From Epiperipatus broadwayi (taxonomy: Eukaryota; Onychophora; Udeonychophora; Euonychophora; Peripatidae): DNA of 64,000 nucleotides. Position 1 is the stretch's first letter, and every line of letters begins with the position of its first letter. The notes below the pieces were generated by a model, which was not told where the DNA came from, searched no databases, and saw only the letters and a program-made list of their open reading frames with translations. The stretch is from the NCBI GenBank assembly GCA_028023455.1, contig JAQFVV010000284.1:878246-942245 (forward strand). Direction: 5' to 3'. Position numbers and translations under genes: made by a program. Below, piece by piece: positions 11,226 to 22,605 of the stretch.

Positions 11226-12637
11226 TATATATATATTGTAAAGATGATTTACAACCAACAACACACCTATCATAATTTTTCCAACATTTTCAATCTGGTC
11301 AATTGATAGTCAAACAATCGAGCTTACATATATATATATATACACTAAACAAACACAAATGTTACCTTAAATAAACTGCTATGTTTTTTTTTTATTTTTG
11401 AGAGATGTATTTTTAATTTTTGCATCTCTAAAGTAGTAAAATTTATATATATGCAATCTAATCTCACTAATAATTAAATTAATAATTATTAACTGATTGG
11501 TGAGACTGATATAAATGAAGATTCAAATAAAAAAAAATAATGACCTGAGGTCAAAATAGTTGCTAGGTGATTGAATTTGGGAGACTGAAAACAATGCAAG
11601 AAATAAAAAATATTTTAATTAACATATAGATTTGTAACAATGAGTTATTTAAAAATCAGCATGAACCAGCGCATGAGATTTTTTGGGGTTTTAAAACAAT
11701 AGGATAATCTGCCCTCAAAGAAAAAGTCTCTGAACAGTTATTAATTTTTTTTTTTTTTTTAAAAAGAAAAGAAATATATTAAGATGGATTCTGATATTCA
11801 ACACTAATAAAAAAAAAAAAAGGAAACCTTCATTATCGGAATAAAAAAGAAATAGTTTCAGCTGTTTGCTTAAACAACAAATTGAAATGTGTAAATGGTA
11901 AAAATAGATTAATAGTTTAAACCTATGCTAGACAGCTTGAATAGATTTATAAGAGAATGAAGAAAAAGAAATTTAAAACTATTGGAGTTTGATCAAGTTC
12001 TCATATCATTTTTTCTGATACTTAAATGTCATTGAATAACTAACTTCAATCATGAAAGGGAATTCTGCAATGTGTACTGAGTAAATAAATATACTGTAGG
12101 TGACTGACACTGACTTCTATGCCATTATAAATGTGCCTGTGCAAAATATTTCTTTACGTGTTGATGGATATCAATCTGCAGTGGATTTGTTGTTGTGTGT
12201 TTGAAAGAAACAACTGAAAATATTCAGGACTAATTAGTGTGGATTTAGCAAAGCCAATGGACAACTATGTCATGTCTGGAAATCGATATACAACGTGTAT
12301 GGAATAATAAATATAAACAATGCCTATTTCTCTCAAGATTTTTTTTTATTGATTCATATAATTTTTTAATTATTATTTATTTTACTATTTGTAAATTTGT
12401 GACTTGTGATTTTTTTGTTTTGTATTGAATTTCGTTTTTCAAATTTGATCACTGACGCATCAGAAATAGGAGCGTGTATCTAAAATACATAGTTGTATGG
12501 AGGGGGAGAAGGGAAGAAATCAAAATAAGCAAATTAATTGTAATTATTAATAAAATCGAAAATTCACAGATCCTTCCTGAAATTCGATACTGCTCTACCA
12601 AAGTGACCTCAAGTAAGATCTTGACTTATTCTACATT
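11226..12637. other. AT-rich non-coding DNA
   Basis: Short (TA)n, poly-T and poly-A runs; no coding or RNA gene signature seen. Confidence 0.6.
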
Positions 12638-12768
12638 AACTACAAACTTTGATTTTGCGTTGGTGGTCGAGAGGTCAGCGCGACTGCCTTGCACTTGCGG
12701 GCAGTTGCCCGGGTTGCGGGTTCGCGTTCCGGCCGATGCTATGACACTTAAAAAAAACTACAAACTTT
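12638..12768 (+). mobile_element. Retroposed tRNA-like sequence (mini-SINE) with 13-bp target duplication
   Basis: A GC-rich island of about 105 bp is flanked by direct repeats AACTACAAACTTT at 12638-12650 and 12756-12768, with an A-rich tail before the right copy. It contains an A-box-like TGGTCGAGAGGTCAGCG and a B-box-like GGGTTCGCGTTCC. The ends GCGTTGG and CCGATGC pair over seven positions like an acceptor stem (two wobbles). The D-region resembles class II (Leu/Ser-type) tRNAs, but the anticodon loop is oversized and the T stem has a mismatch, so this is a retroposed pseudogene or SINE head rather than a working tRNA. No internal SINE body is visible. Confidence 0.75.
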
Positions 12769-13367
12769 AGAATGAACAGAGTTATATTTTTTATTAATAG
12801 TTATTACTGAAACCTAGTAATAGTTTTTCTTTTTGTTTGTTTCTTTTTGCATGAATGATTTATTCTTTTTTACTAGTGTCAATTTAACTTACATATACAA
12901 GAGGTTATTCATTCAGTAATCAACTAAAAATAGCATACTCCAATCAATAAAATATAATTATAGTCAATACTATTAGCAAGATAGATTCGGAATTAATGTA
13001 TTATTAATTTTCTTTTCTACTGCTATATTTTTATTGTTTAAAACATTTAGTTTCAATTTACTGTATATATTATTGAAATAAAATACAAGTTTTCTACTTC
13101 ACCTTTGAGTAGTAAGTACTTTATATTGCGCTTTACGCAAAAAAAGTGAAGCTCTGAATTAGTGTTTTTTTGTTTATTACTTTGTAACTAAAGACTGCTT
13201 AGGTATAGATTTCTATCATGGGATTTGGAAAGGAAAATTTATTGTATTCTTCAAATAATAGAAAGCTCCTTGCTGTCTCAACATTATAAATGTAAATATT
13301 ATTTTATTGCATTATTTCTTGTTTCTTGTTTAAAAAATGTCAAATTATCATTGAAATCAATCAGATA

Positions 13368-13560
13368 TCTGCTTGACCATCATCAGCATTATGCATTTAT
13401 TCTAATTATCTACTTGACCATCATCAGCATTATGCATTTACTCTAATTATCTACCTGACCATCATCAGGATTATGTATTTACACTAATTATCTACTTGAC
13501 CATCATCAGCATTATGAATTTACATTAATAATCTACTTGGTCATCATCATCATTATTATC
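13368..13560. repeat. Minisatellite, about 41-bp unit, roughly five copies
   Basis: Repeated words CTTGACCATCATCAGCATTA and TGCATTTA.TCTAATTATCTA recur every 40-42 bp, decaying at the right end into a (CAT)n-like stretch. Confidence 0.8.
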
Positions 13561-14083
13561 ATGTATTTATACCAATAGCTAAATAGACCATCAATACCAT
13601 GCAAGCACACTACTAAATAAATAGTTTAATCTATAAGCAACACATATCACTAAAATAATTATACTAAATGCACATATATTAATTATTCATACACACAGAC
13701 CATTCTTTATATATAAAAAGATGTGTATAACATTTTAGTACTAAAAAATACTGGTCTTTGCTCATATATAGGCACATTGGTTTAAAAATTAAATAAGTTC
13801 ATCCCTGAAGAGAGACAACTGCAAATTCTCTCTTGGTTTGAATTTTGGAATCTAATGGAGCCTGAAAGGGGAAGGTAATGAAGATGAACTAGTCCAAATT
13901 GCATCTAAATTTCTTTAGTGAATATTGAGATAACATGCTGAAGGTAGATGTGATCTTGGACTAAGCATTTCATCATGCTATCACCAACATCCTACCTGAA
14001 GACCCTGCATCTGACAATTGTAAGATGTACTCCTTCTTTCTCGGTTCGTCTCTGGTTCTGTGACAATATATACATATATATAT
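13561..14083. other. Non-coding DNA left of PLE pair 4
   Basis: AT-rich DNA, then a somewhat GC-richer block (13800-14060) with no open frame or recognisable element, ending in (TA)n next to the PLE. Confidence 0.5.
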
Positions 14084-14156
14084 AATGAAACTTAAATATA
14101 TTCCAAACAACGGTAAACAATTTATAATATAATATAAATAAACACTCATAAAGAAA

Positions 14157-14192
14157 TATTTTTGATTATATTCATAATCATTATCAACTCAA
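14157..14192 (-). ncRNA. Decayed hammerhead-like motif, PLE 4 minus copy
   Basis: Minus strand reads TTGATAA, then stem II GATTAT-GAAT-ATAATC, then CAAAAATA. Stem II is perfect, but GAAA has become AAAA and the CTGANGA box is altered, so the ribozyme is almost certainly dead. Confidence 0.4.
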
Positions 14193-14239
14193 CTTTCAAA
14201 ATGGAATCATCTATTATCAATACAGAAACACATGTCGAT

Positions 14240-14626
14240 TTAAATATCCCACAATTCATTAATTTTAACATTTGCTGACTGTCTGTTTATTATTGTATTT
14301 TTATACCTACTAATAAAAACTACCTCTTTAATTTTTCTTTTTTCATTATCTCTCTCTTGGCCTAAAATTTTTATTTTGTTTATATCAAAATCAAATTTAA
14401 AACTACAATTCCTATCATGATCATAAAAAACAGATTCAGTATATAATTTCACTTCACTATTACTATCACTACATGTCTGTACATTTTTCAAAACTCTTTT
14501 ATACAACAATTTATATTCTTTAATTTTTTTCTCCATATTACATATAGATTCCCCCACATATGATAAGTTACACCCACAAAAAATTCTATAAATTACATTA
14601 CTCACATTATTTTTTCCTAACTTATA
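14240..14626 (-). pseudogene. GIY-YIG nuclease fragment, minus copy of PLE pair 4
   Basis: The 121-codon frame begins MSNVIYRIFCGCNLSYVGES, matching the first strands of a GIY-YIG nuclease (IY...YVG). It continues through a lysine-rich helix and a conserved ELYTESVFYDHDRNCSF-like segment (VKLYTESVFYDHDRNC) to KIKEVVFISRYKNTIINRQS and NELWDI at the end. In intact elements this domain is fused to the RT C-terminus. Here the upstream sequence is cut off by the junction near 14626, so the start methionine is not the original protein start. Confidence 0.7.
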
Positions 14627-15296
14627 TGCATGTGATAAAAAGAAAAAATATTGAAAATTATGTAAGTGAATTATTAAGTGTGGGTTATAATATAAAAGAA
14701 ATTTATCAGGTGGTTTGTCAATTTAGTAAGAAAATTAATAGAAATATGGGTGATGAAAAAAATAGAGAGTAAGAAGTGGATTTCCTTGCCTTTTTATAAT
14801 AATAATCAAGTAAAATTTATGAAAAAAGTTTATAATAGTATATATAATGTTTCATTTTATGGATCAGGTAATTTAAATAGAATGGTTAATAATTCAAAAG
14901 ATAAGTTAGGAAATAAAAAGAAAAAATAATGTGAGTAATGTAATTTATAGAATTTTTTGTGGGTGTAATTTATCATATGTGGAGGAATCTAGATGTAATA
15001 TGGAGAAAAGAACTAAAGAACATAAATTGTTGTATAAAATAGTTTTGAAAAATGTACAGATATGTAATGATAGTAATAGTGAAGTGAAATTATATACTGA
15101 ATCTGTTTTTTATGATCATGATAGGAATTGTAGTTTTAAATTTGATTTTGATATAAACAAAATAAAAATTTTAGGCCAAGAGAGAGATAATGAAAAAAGA
15201 AAAATTAAAGAGGCAGTTTTTGTTAGTAGGTATAAAAATACGATAATAAACAGACAGTCAGCAAATGTTAAAATTAATGAATTGTGGGATATTTAA
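14627..15296 (+). pseudogene. RT thumb/linker plus GIY-YIG fragment, plus copy of PLE pair 4
   Basis: Codons from 14627 read a basic segment (KYIENYVSELLSVGYNIKEI, then KINRNMGDEKNRE) resembling the thumb region of PLE reverse transcriptases. A stop and frame change lead into SLPFYNNNQVKFMKKVYN-like linker sequence and then the GIY-YIG domain from 14931 (SNVIYRIFCGCNLSYVEES; the G of YVGES is E here) to a TAA at 15294-15296. The replaced glycine and frame breaks make it a relic. It shows that the plus copy reaches farther 5' than the minus copy. Confidence 0.7.
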
Positions 15297-15345
15297 ATTG
15301 ACATGTATTTCCGGTTGATAATAGATGATTCCCTTTTGAAAATTG

Positions 15346-15382
15346 AGTTGATGATGATTATGAATATAATCGAAAATATTTC
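15346..15382 (+). ncRNA. Hammerhead-like motif, PLE 4 plus copy
   Basis: TTGATGA (15348-15354), stem II GATTAT (15356-15361) pairing perfectly with ATAATC (15366-15371), then GAAAATA. This has the spacing of a hammerhead core, with T for C at the first box position. It lies about 50 bases past the ORF stop. Stem I is not evident, so confidence is moderate. Confidence 0.45.
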
Positions 15383-15452
15383 TTTATGAGTTTTTATTTA
15401 TATTATATTATAAATTGTTTACCATTGTTTGGAATATATTTAAGTTTCGTTA

Positions 15453-15966
15453 TTGTATTATTAATATTAGCGGACATTTTATTTTGTTTTATATATATAT
15501 ATATTAATGGTATAAATTTGTAAGAAGACTGGAAACAGACAAAAGTAAAATTATATACATTTATTTATTTATTTATTTATTTTTCTTTACTGGTTGGTCT
15601 AAAATTTAACTTTAAATTAAGTATGTTTAGATAGAGAAATATGCCAATCTCTTACATTTATAAGAATAATTTACCCATAATTCTATTTATGGGTAAACAG
15701 ACAAAATAACTTGCCAAAAGAATAATAGTATCAACTTATAATAACACAATTATTTTATTATATGAAGTTTTCCATATAAGCAGGAATACATTCATTATAT
15801 ATTTTATTATATTTTGCCTATAATTTAATATGTCCACATTAGTTTATAGAATTTGTGCTATTTTTCATTGGCTGTGTGTTTCTTATTAATGCACATTTTT
15901 TAATGCTTTTAAAAATGTTTATAGTTGGTGACTTACAGTACTTTTGCTGGTTCAATACACTATTTA

Positions 15967-16009
<43 letters not shown>

Positions 16010-16045
16010 ATACTTATACTTAATGTTTTTACGGTTATATGATGT
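15453..16045. other. Non-coding DNA with microsatellites
   Basis: Contains (TA)n at 15491-15504 followed by TAATGGTATAAATTTGTAA (also seen twice near 37752-37820), a (TTTA)n run near 15560-15582, and (TA)n 15969-16006 next to PLE pair 2. Open frames here are translations of the TA run. Confidence 0.6.
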
Positions 16046-16093
16046 AGATAAATTATATGTTTTTGGGATATACCGTGTCTTATTTTCCATTGA

Positions 16094-16137
16094 GCACCGA
16101 TATTTCGATGGAATAGCAACCGCCATTTTCAAGGTTA
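16094..16137 (-). ncRNA. Degenerate hammerhead-like motif, PLE 2 minus copy
   Basis: The minus strand downstream of the ORF reads ACC, TTGAAAA, TGG...CCA stem II, TCGAAAT, ATC, GGTG. ACC can pair with GGT as stem I. The first box departs from CTGANGA (G8 replaced by A), so activity is doubtful. Position and layout match the other PLE copies. Confidence 0.4.
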
Positions 16138-17744
16138 ACTTTTGAAAGAAAAACCATTAGATCTTAACAAATAACGTGACTGTGTGCGAGATGAGAAATG
16201 AGATTTCAGTTCAGCATTCACAATATGAGGCTTATCAAAATGTTTATTTTCCTCAGTATTTTTACCTGTTAATTTTAAGTTAATATTGGATAAAAAGAGA
16301 GGTTTCCACATAGCTGGAATATGTTGTGCTTCATCAGTTCTATTTAAACTAGTAGGTCTCTTTAATATTTCAATTGACTCTCTCATGGTTCTTAAATCAT
16401 ATCTTTCCAAATTAGCAAGTAGTTTTGTATTGTCAAAATTAGGTTTGTGACCAGTTTCTAAATAATGGGAAGTAAAAACTGATGTGCTAATTTTTTGTTG
16501 AAAAGCATTTTTATGTTCCTTAATTCTGACATTAATTTGTCTATTAGACTGACCCACATAGCCTCTTGAGCACTGGAAACACGGAATTTCATAAACTCCT
16601 TGGTGTTCCAAAAGTATTCTGTCTTTAGGTTTATACAAAAAATCACCAATTTTTTTTGCCAGTAGAAAAAGTGGTCTTTATATTAAAACAACATAGTCTT
16701 CTACTGATTTTATCAGTAACCCCCTAATGTAAGGCAAAATTACTCTATTAAAAGAGGAATTATCAATTCTATCCTCTTTTTTCTTTTTAGTATTAATGTT
16801 ATATAAAGCCTTACATATGATATTTTTATTATAATTATTAGAAAGCAGAATACTTTTTGTAAGTTTTATTTCTTGAGAAAGATGTTCTTTATCAGATAAA
16901 TTATAAGCTCTAGTGAAAAGATTTTTAGCTACAGAAAAAAATTGTGCAGGATGATGATGAGAATTAAAATCAAGATATCTGTTTGTATGAGTGGATTTTC
17001 TGTAAACTGATATTGGCAATGTTTCATCACATTTTCTTGCAATTAAAACATCCAGAAAAGAAAGTGATCTGTTATTTTACACTTCCATAGTAAATTTAAT
17101 ATTTGGATGCCAATTATTTATAAAATCAAGAAAAGAATTTAAAGAATCAATTCCATGAGGCCATATGACAAAAGTATCATCCTCATATCTAAGCCAAATA
17201 GAAGGTTTTTTAGTAGCTGCACATAATACTTGACTTTCAAAATTGTCCATGAAAAGATCAGCAATGACAGGTGACAGTGGGGATCCCATAGAAAGTCCTT
17301 TAATTTGTTTAAACAGTTGAGAATTATAAACAAAAAATGTATTTTCAAGGCAATGTTTTGCTAAAGGAATAATAAAATCAGGTAAATCATTGTTTTGAGC
17401 TATTATATTTAATGCTTCTTCAACAGGAATATTAGTAAACATAGAAGAAACATCAAAACTAACCAATAAATCAGTTCCAGTTAGTTTTAAGTTTTTAATT
17501 ATTGAAATAAAATGGCTTGAATTTTTAATTCTTGAAGGAATCTTGTCTGTAAATGGCTGTAAGCATTGGGCTAAATATCGAGCCAAGGCATGTGTGGGAG
17601 AGCCTATAGCACACACAATAGGTCGCAATGGTATCTCAGGTTTATGAATTTTAGGCAAACCATAAAATTTAGGATATAATGAAGAACCTTCTCTTGGAGA
17701 AAATTTTAATTTTAATATTTTCATCTATACTAGAAAGTTTGACA
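16135..17744 (-). pseudogene. PLE RT/GIY-YIG, minus copy of pair 2
   Basis: On the minus strand the protein shows PKFYGLPKIHKPEIPLRPIV (RT2 region), SFDVSSMFTNIPVEEAL (motif A), SMGSPLSPVIADLF (motif B) and WLRYEDDTFVIW, where the usual hydrophobic residue before DD is E. A TAA stop follows at about 17068-17070 where the other copy has GAA. The frame then continues through the thumb (HHHPAQFFSVAKNLFTRA), shifts near 16715, and ends with the GIY-YIG domain (IPCFQCSRGYVGQSNRQINV) and a tail FSFKS with TAA at 16135-16137. At least two disabling lesions are present. Confidence 0.85.
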
Positions 17745-19379
17745 TATTTAGAGAAAAAGACAAAATGTCTTGTCAAACTTTCTAGTATAGATGAAAATAT
17801 GAAAATTAAAATTTCTCCAAGAGAAGGTTCTTCATTTTATCCTAAATTTTATGGTTTGCCTAAAATTCATAAACCTGAGATACCATTACGACCTATTGTG
17901 TGTGCTATAGGCTCTCCCACACATGCTTTGGCTCGATATTTAGCCCAATGCTTACAGCCATTTACAGACAAGATTCCTTCAAGAATTAAAAATTCAAGCC
18001 ATTTTATTTCAATAATTAAAAACTTAAAACTAACTGGAACTGATTTATTGGTTAGTTTTGATGTTTCTTCTATGTCTACTAATATTGCTGTTGAAGAAGC
18101 ATTAAATATAATAGCTCAAAACAATGACTTACCTGATTTTATTATTCCTTTAGCAAAACATTGCCTTGAAAATACATTTTTTGTTTATAATTCTCAACTG
18201 TTTAAACAAATTAAAGGACTTTCTATGGGATCCCCACTGTCACCTGTCATTGCTGATCTTTTCATGGACAATTTTGAAAGTGGAGTATTATATGCAGCTA
18301 CTAAAAAATCTTCTATTTGGCTTAGATATGTGTATGATACTTTTGTCATATGGCCTCATGGAATTGATTCTTTAAATTCTTTTCTTGATTTTATAAATAA
18401 TTGGCATCCAAATATTAAATTTACTATGGAAGTGGAAAATAACAGATCACTTTCTTTTCTGGATGTTTTAATTGCAAGAAAATGTGATGAAACATTGTCA
18501 ATATCAGTTTACAGAAAATCCACTCATACAAACAGATATCTTGATTTTAATTCTCATCATCATCCTGCACAATTTTTTTCTGTAGCTAAAAATCTTTTCA
18601 CTAGAGCTTATAATTTATCTGATAAAGAACATCTTTCTCAAGAAATAAAACTTACAAAAAGTATTCTGCTTTCTAATAATTATAATAAAAACATTATATG
18701 TAAGGCTTTATATAACATTAATACTAAAAAGAAAAAAGAGGATAGAATTGATAATTCTTCTTTTAATAGAGTAATTTTGCCTTACATTAGGGGGGTTACT
18801 GATAAAATCAGTAGAAGACTATCTTGTTTTAATATAAAGACCACTTTTTCTACTGGCAAAAAAATTGGTGATTTTTTGTAAAAACCTAAAGACAGAATAC
18901 TTTTGGAACACCAAGGAGTTTATGAAATTCTGTGTTTCCAGTGCTCAAGAGGCTACGTGGGTCAGTCTAATAGACGAATTAATGTCAGAATTAAGGAATA
19001 TAAAAATGTTTTTCAACAAAAAATTAGCACATCAGTTTTTACTTCCCATTATTTAGAAACTGGTCACAAACCTAATTTTGACAATGCAAAACTACTTGCT
19101 AATTTGGAAAGATATGATTTAAAAACCATGAGAGAGTCAATTGAAATATTAAAGAGACCTACTAGTTTAAATAGAACTGATGAAGCACAACGTATTCCAG
19201 CTATGTGGAAACCTCTCTTTTTATCCAATATTAACTTAAAATTAACAGGTAAAAATACTGAGGAAAATAAACATTTTGATAAGCCTCATATTGTGAATGC
19301 TGAACTGGAATCTCATTTCTCATCTCGCACACAGTCACGTTATTTGTTAAGATCTAATGGTTTTTCTTTCAAAAGTTAA
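17741..19379 (+). pseudogene. PLE RT/GIY-YIG, plus copy of pair 2
   Basis: The plus copy runs in a single frame from TYLEKKTKCLVKLSS through PKFYGLPKIHK, motif A (SFDVSSMSTNIAVEEAL), motif B (SMGSPLSPVIADLF) and motif C. Motif C reads WLRYVYDTFVIW: the first catalytic aspartate is Y, which would abolish polymerase activity. An in-frame TAA at 18879-18881 replaces the TAT of the minus copy. After it the same frame resumes with the GIY-YIG nuclease (LCFQCSRGYVGQSNRRINV) and ends at TAA 19377-19379. Only two obvious lesions over about 540 codons suggest moderate age. Confidence 0.85.
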
Positions 19380-19420
19380 CCTTGAAAATGGCGGTTGCTA
19401 TTCCATCGAAATATCGGTGC
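19378..19420 (+). ncRNA. Degenerate hammerhead-like motif, PLE 2 plus copy
   Basis: Mirror of the minus-copy motif: ACC / TTGAAAA / TGG...CCA / CGAAAT / ATC / GGT, starting at the ORF stop codon. It has not diverged from the minus copy here, so the deviation from CTGANGA predates the insertion. Confidence 0.4.
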
Positions 19421-19484
19421 TCAATGGAAAATAAGACACGGTACATCCCAAAAACTTATAATTTATCTATATATATATATATAT

Positions 19485-21852
19485 TGTGAAGTAGAATATT
19501 TATTTTTTAGCTTTTATTGTGAAAATTATTTTATCTTATCATTGTTTCAATGAGGTTTTGTGTTAGTTTTGATTTGATACCTGTAAGAAACATATAATTT
19601 TATCAAATACTGTATCATTGACATTGTGCATGGGTAGATGGAGCATACTCTCTCATTCATTGTTCCATGAGATGATTATATTGTCAAGGCCAATAATTAG
19701 TTAATGCTTAATTAGCAAATTTTAACCCTAGATAGGATTATTTTTATGGCATGCATTCTGTTTAACTGTTGTGAGACAACATCCACATATTTTATGCCTA
19801 GGGAAAAGGTATTGGAATCTGCCATATTATTATACAACTATATAATGTTGTTTTGAGGAGCCTTTCTTTATTGTCTGATTCTCATGATTATGTCTAGTTA
19901 TTTTCCACCATGTATGGTGAAGTTCTTGTTGTTCAAAAATTATATGGCAATGATAGAGTGGAGTTAGCTTCTGGGATACTTGTTTATCAATAGTGTTTAG
20001 CTAAGTAAAATAGTGTATGTATTGTGCCATTGTATTGTCAACAGTTTACAAGCCAACCAACAAGTGCAATGTTATTTTATTTCCATAAGCAGTAGTTCAC
20101 TGATGGATCAGTAAGACCTTTCAGTAGTTAGAATGATTATTTTATGGACATAGGCAAAGTTTATCCTGCATACATTTAATATCTGGTATCTGTTTTCTAT
20201 ATTTATGTAATAAATTTCTTCATGTTCAATAGTAATAATTGTCATTTGTGCTTAATATGATATTTGCCATTTTCAAATTAGCTATAAATGGATATTATGT
20301 TACTAAACATATCAGTGCATCAAAACTGATGTATCTATACTCAAATGAAATATACACTGCTTTATATTATTTCTAAAATAGATGTATATTTTTCAATTGT
20401 TTAATATTTTTTAAAAGTTGTAAATAGTGTAAATAAATCTTGTTGTTTTAAAAATATATTAGTTGTCTGTGACCTTATTGCTAATCACCATTTATTTTAT
20501 TATTGTATTGTTATCAACCCATTATTTTATTGTCTTAAAATTATCATCAATTAAAACAGTATATTTTATTATGCATTAATATTGAATTAATATATTGTAA
20601 TGACTTTGGTAAACTTTTATGTTCTAAATTACATTTAGAATTTATGGTTTATTGGATCTTAAGCTCATGTCTTATTTTAAATAATATTTTAATGATCTAT
20701 TGAATTTGGAATAATCTGTTTATTTGAGTCATTAGATACATTATTCACTAATTCTTGATCATATTCCTTACAATTATTTAATTAAAGAGAGGTTGTAAGT
20801 TATTGTGTTTACTTTATTAAGAACATATTTGTACTTCATAAAGCTTAAAGTTCATATTACTGTTGGTATTGGATTTGCCAATTATTGTTTATTAATTCTA
20901 TTTTGTTTTATTAATTGTTTTATTTGTTATATTTGAGTAGTGGCAAAATCCTTCTCACTGATGCAAGTATATCTTGTAAAATGGTAATATTTAAGTTGTT
21001 GGACCCTAAGAAAAGTAAATTGTTAATTATTAATTGTGATTTTGAATTTATGGTAATTTTTATGTATTAAGTTATTTGTTGTGCTTTGGTTGGAGTTATG
21101 TTTATCTTCACAATTTTATTAATCTATAACTTTGAGATGTAAATTTATTCTTTAATTTTAAAACTTATAGTTTATTTTAACTTTGTGGTTAAATATCCTG
21201 GTTTAGTCAAGCTTAGAATCCATACTTTGTTTCATTTTTCTTTAATGTTATTTAGTACAATATTAGTTTATAGTTGAGGATCTCATTATTCATTGTCAAC
21301 ATTGTTCTCATATTTCAGCTTGATTTTTATTTCTTTTACTTCTTCATTTTATTTTAATTCATCATCATAATTGAATCATCATTCATTGGCTCCTGTTTTA
21401 TCAGCACCTCTTCATCATTCATTATCCTAATACATTATCTTTCTCTTAAGATTGTTCATTTTCATTGTTAATTATTATTTATTTCTGTCATCTATTTATC
21501 ATTTAATTCATAATTTGAGTTCCACATTCATCTCATAGACCTGATTATTAATTATTTATTGGTTTAAAAATATTAAATTTATTTGATATTTTGCTTTGGA
21601 TTTTGAAGCTGGTTTGACCAATGCCGATACTAGAAGTTATTATCTTCATGGGCCCTTTGTGACCTTACTTAGACTTATGGTTTCATGTTAGCCTAGTTGG
21701 TTTTAAAAAAATAATATCTGTATTTTAACATTTCTTTTTTATGTGTGTATTCTTAATATTTATGTAGTGAGGGTTAAAAGGGTTTTCTATAGTTGATTTT
21801 TGGTGTCCTGTAATGTGTGGCCTGATTAATTGATTTGTGGTTGTAGGGTACA
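19485..21852 (+). repeat. Repeat R1 copy 1: solo-LTR-like, flanked by ATAT/ATAT
   Basis: The unit starts TGTGAAG and ends GGGTACA, i.e. TG...CA, with ATAT immediately on both sides (19481-19484 and 21853-21856), as expected for a solo LTR with a 4-bp target duplication. Two other copies share landmarks such as CCACCATGTATGGTGAAGT (19908) and GCTGGTTTGACCA (21610). There is no coding frame or primer-binding site next to it. It sits in a (TA)n tract right of PLE pair 2. Confidence 0.65.
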
Positions 21853-22419
21853 ATATAGCAATGTATGAGCCTGATTGTTTAAATATTAATTATTATTTTG
21901 ACATGTTTCATTCTTTTTAAAAGAATTATTGGTAATATTTGATAAGTGTGACCAAGTCGTCACTGATGGTTCTTAATTTAATAAATCATTTTTTTTAGGA
22001 TTATGTTGATGATTCTGACTTAAATATTTTTATGAGTTATCAACAATAAATTACATGATGTACTTTTGATAATTAATGTATAATACTATTATTTAATAAA
22101 ATATCTGTGATAGCAATATGGTAAATGGTGGTATTATTGGCATAAGATTGTGACATATGTTTTGAGTTATATATTTATGTAGGCAAATAAATTTAGATCA
22201 ACTAGGTGGAGTATAGTAGTTAAGTAAATGGATTTTTTCCTCTTTTGTGTGTGAACTTGTGGTAGAATTGTGAATTGATGGAGAATGATAGTGTTGAAAT
22301 GCATGCAAGTCAATTCAATTCAATTTAAATCAAATTAAGTGTTATAGTCAGAGATATTGTAGAAGCATATTTAGGAAATAAATGAGTTAGATGATAGCTC
22401 CATTCCAATAAATGCATCT
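21853..22419. other. Non-coding DNA upstream of gag-like pseudogene
   Basis: AT-rich sequence with direct TCAATTCAATTCAATTT words near 22311; could be leader DNA of the retroelement whose gag-like frame begins at 22420. Confidence 0.4.
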
Positions 22420-22538
22420 ATGCCAGATGTACCAATAATAAGTGATTTGTATGTTTTTTTTTATTTTAAATCTCAAGAAATGGAGAGATCAGAAGAGAGG
22501 ACTCCTACCTTTGTTACTACTCTTGAACCACCTGATAC

Positions 22539-22605
22539 AAATATAATCTATCAACCCCTAATGGAAATTATGAGGAAGTTGATGGAAGACAATAATGAGA
22601 ATATA
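22539..22605 (+). repeat. Left copy of 67-bp target duplication flanking the ribozyme array
   Basis: AAATATAATCTATCAACCCC... to AATGAGAATATA is repeated at 25464-25530 with about three differences. In the uninterrupted pseudogene only one copy is expected, so this looks like a long target-site duplication made when the array inserted. Confidence 0.65.

Larger units (their letters stand above)
14084..15452. mobile_element. PLE pair 4: head-to-head GIY-YIG fragments of a distant PLE lineage
   Basis: The minus copy (14084 to about 14626) and plus copy (about 14627 to 15452) are inverted. Symmetrical ends are AATGAAACTTAAATATATTCC-type sequence and its complement. Both hold only the C-terminal GIY-YIG part; the plus copy additionally keeps about 300 bp of RT thumb/linker coding sequence that the minus copy lacks. 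The protein is only distantly similar to pairs 1-3 (NVIYRIFCGCNLSYVGES instead of YIGQTN-type), so this is a separate lineage. Geometry is the same as in the other pairs: truncated ends central, 3' ends outward. Confidence 0.75.
16046..19468. mobile_element. PLE pair 2: head-to-head inverted Penelope-like element
   Basis: The minus copy (16046-17744) and plus copy (17741-19468) form a 3.4 kb palindrome meeting at 17741-17744 over a GACA overlap. The plus copy starts about 26 bp further 5' (coding TYLEKKTK...) than the minus copy. Both lack the RT N-terminus but keep motifs A to E, the linker and GIY-YIG. Outer ends carry ribozyme-like motifs and lie against (TA)n tracts on both sides. It is a distinct subfamily from pairs 1 and 3 by sequence around motif B (SMGSPLSPVIADLF). 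Confidence 0.85.

Noticed and set aside
13369-13560. CATCATCAGCATTA minisatellite considered as CRISPR-like or ribozyme repeat
   Set aside because: Direct contiguous 41-bp units without unique spacers, and no GAAAC box on either strand.
15839-16145. Open frames with long IYIYIY runs on both strands (also 37610-37888 and 52458-52658)
   Set aside because: Translations of TA or ATCT microsatellites, not genes.
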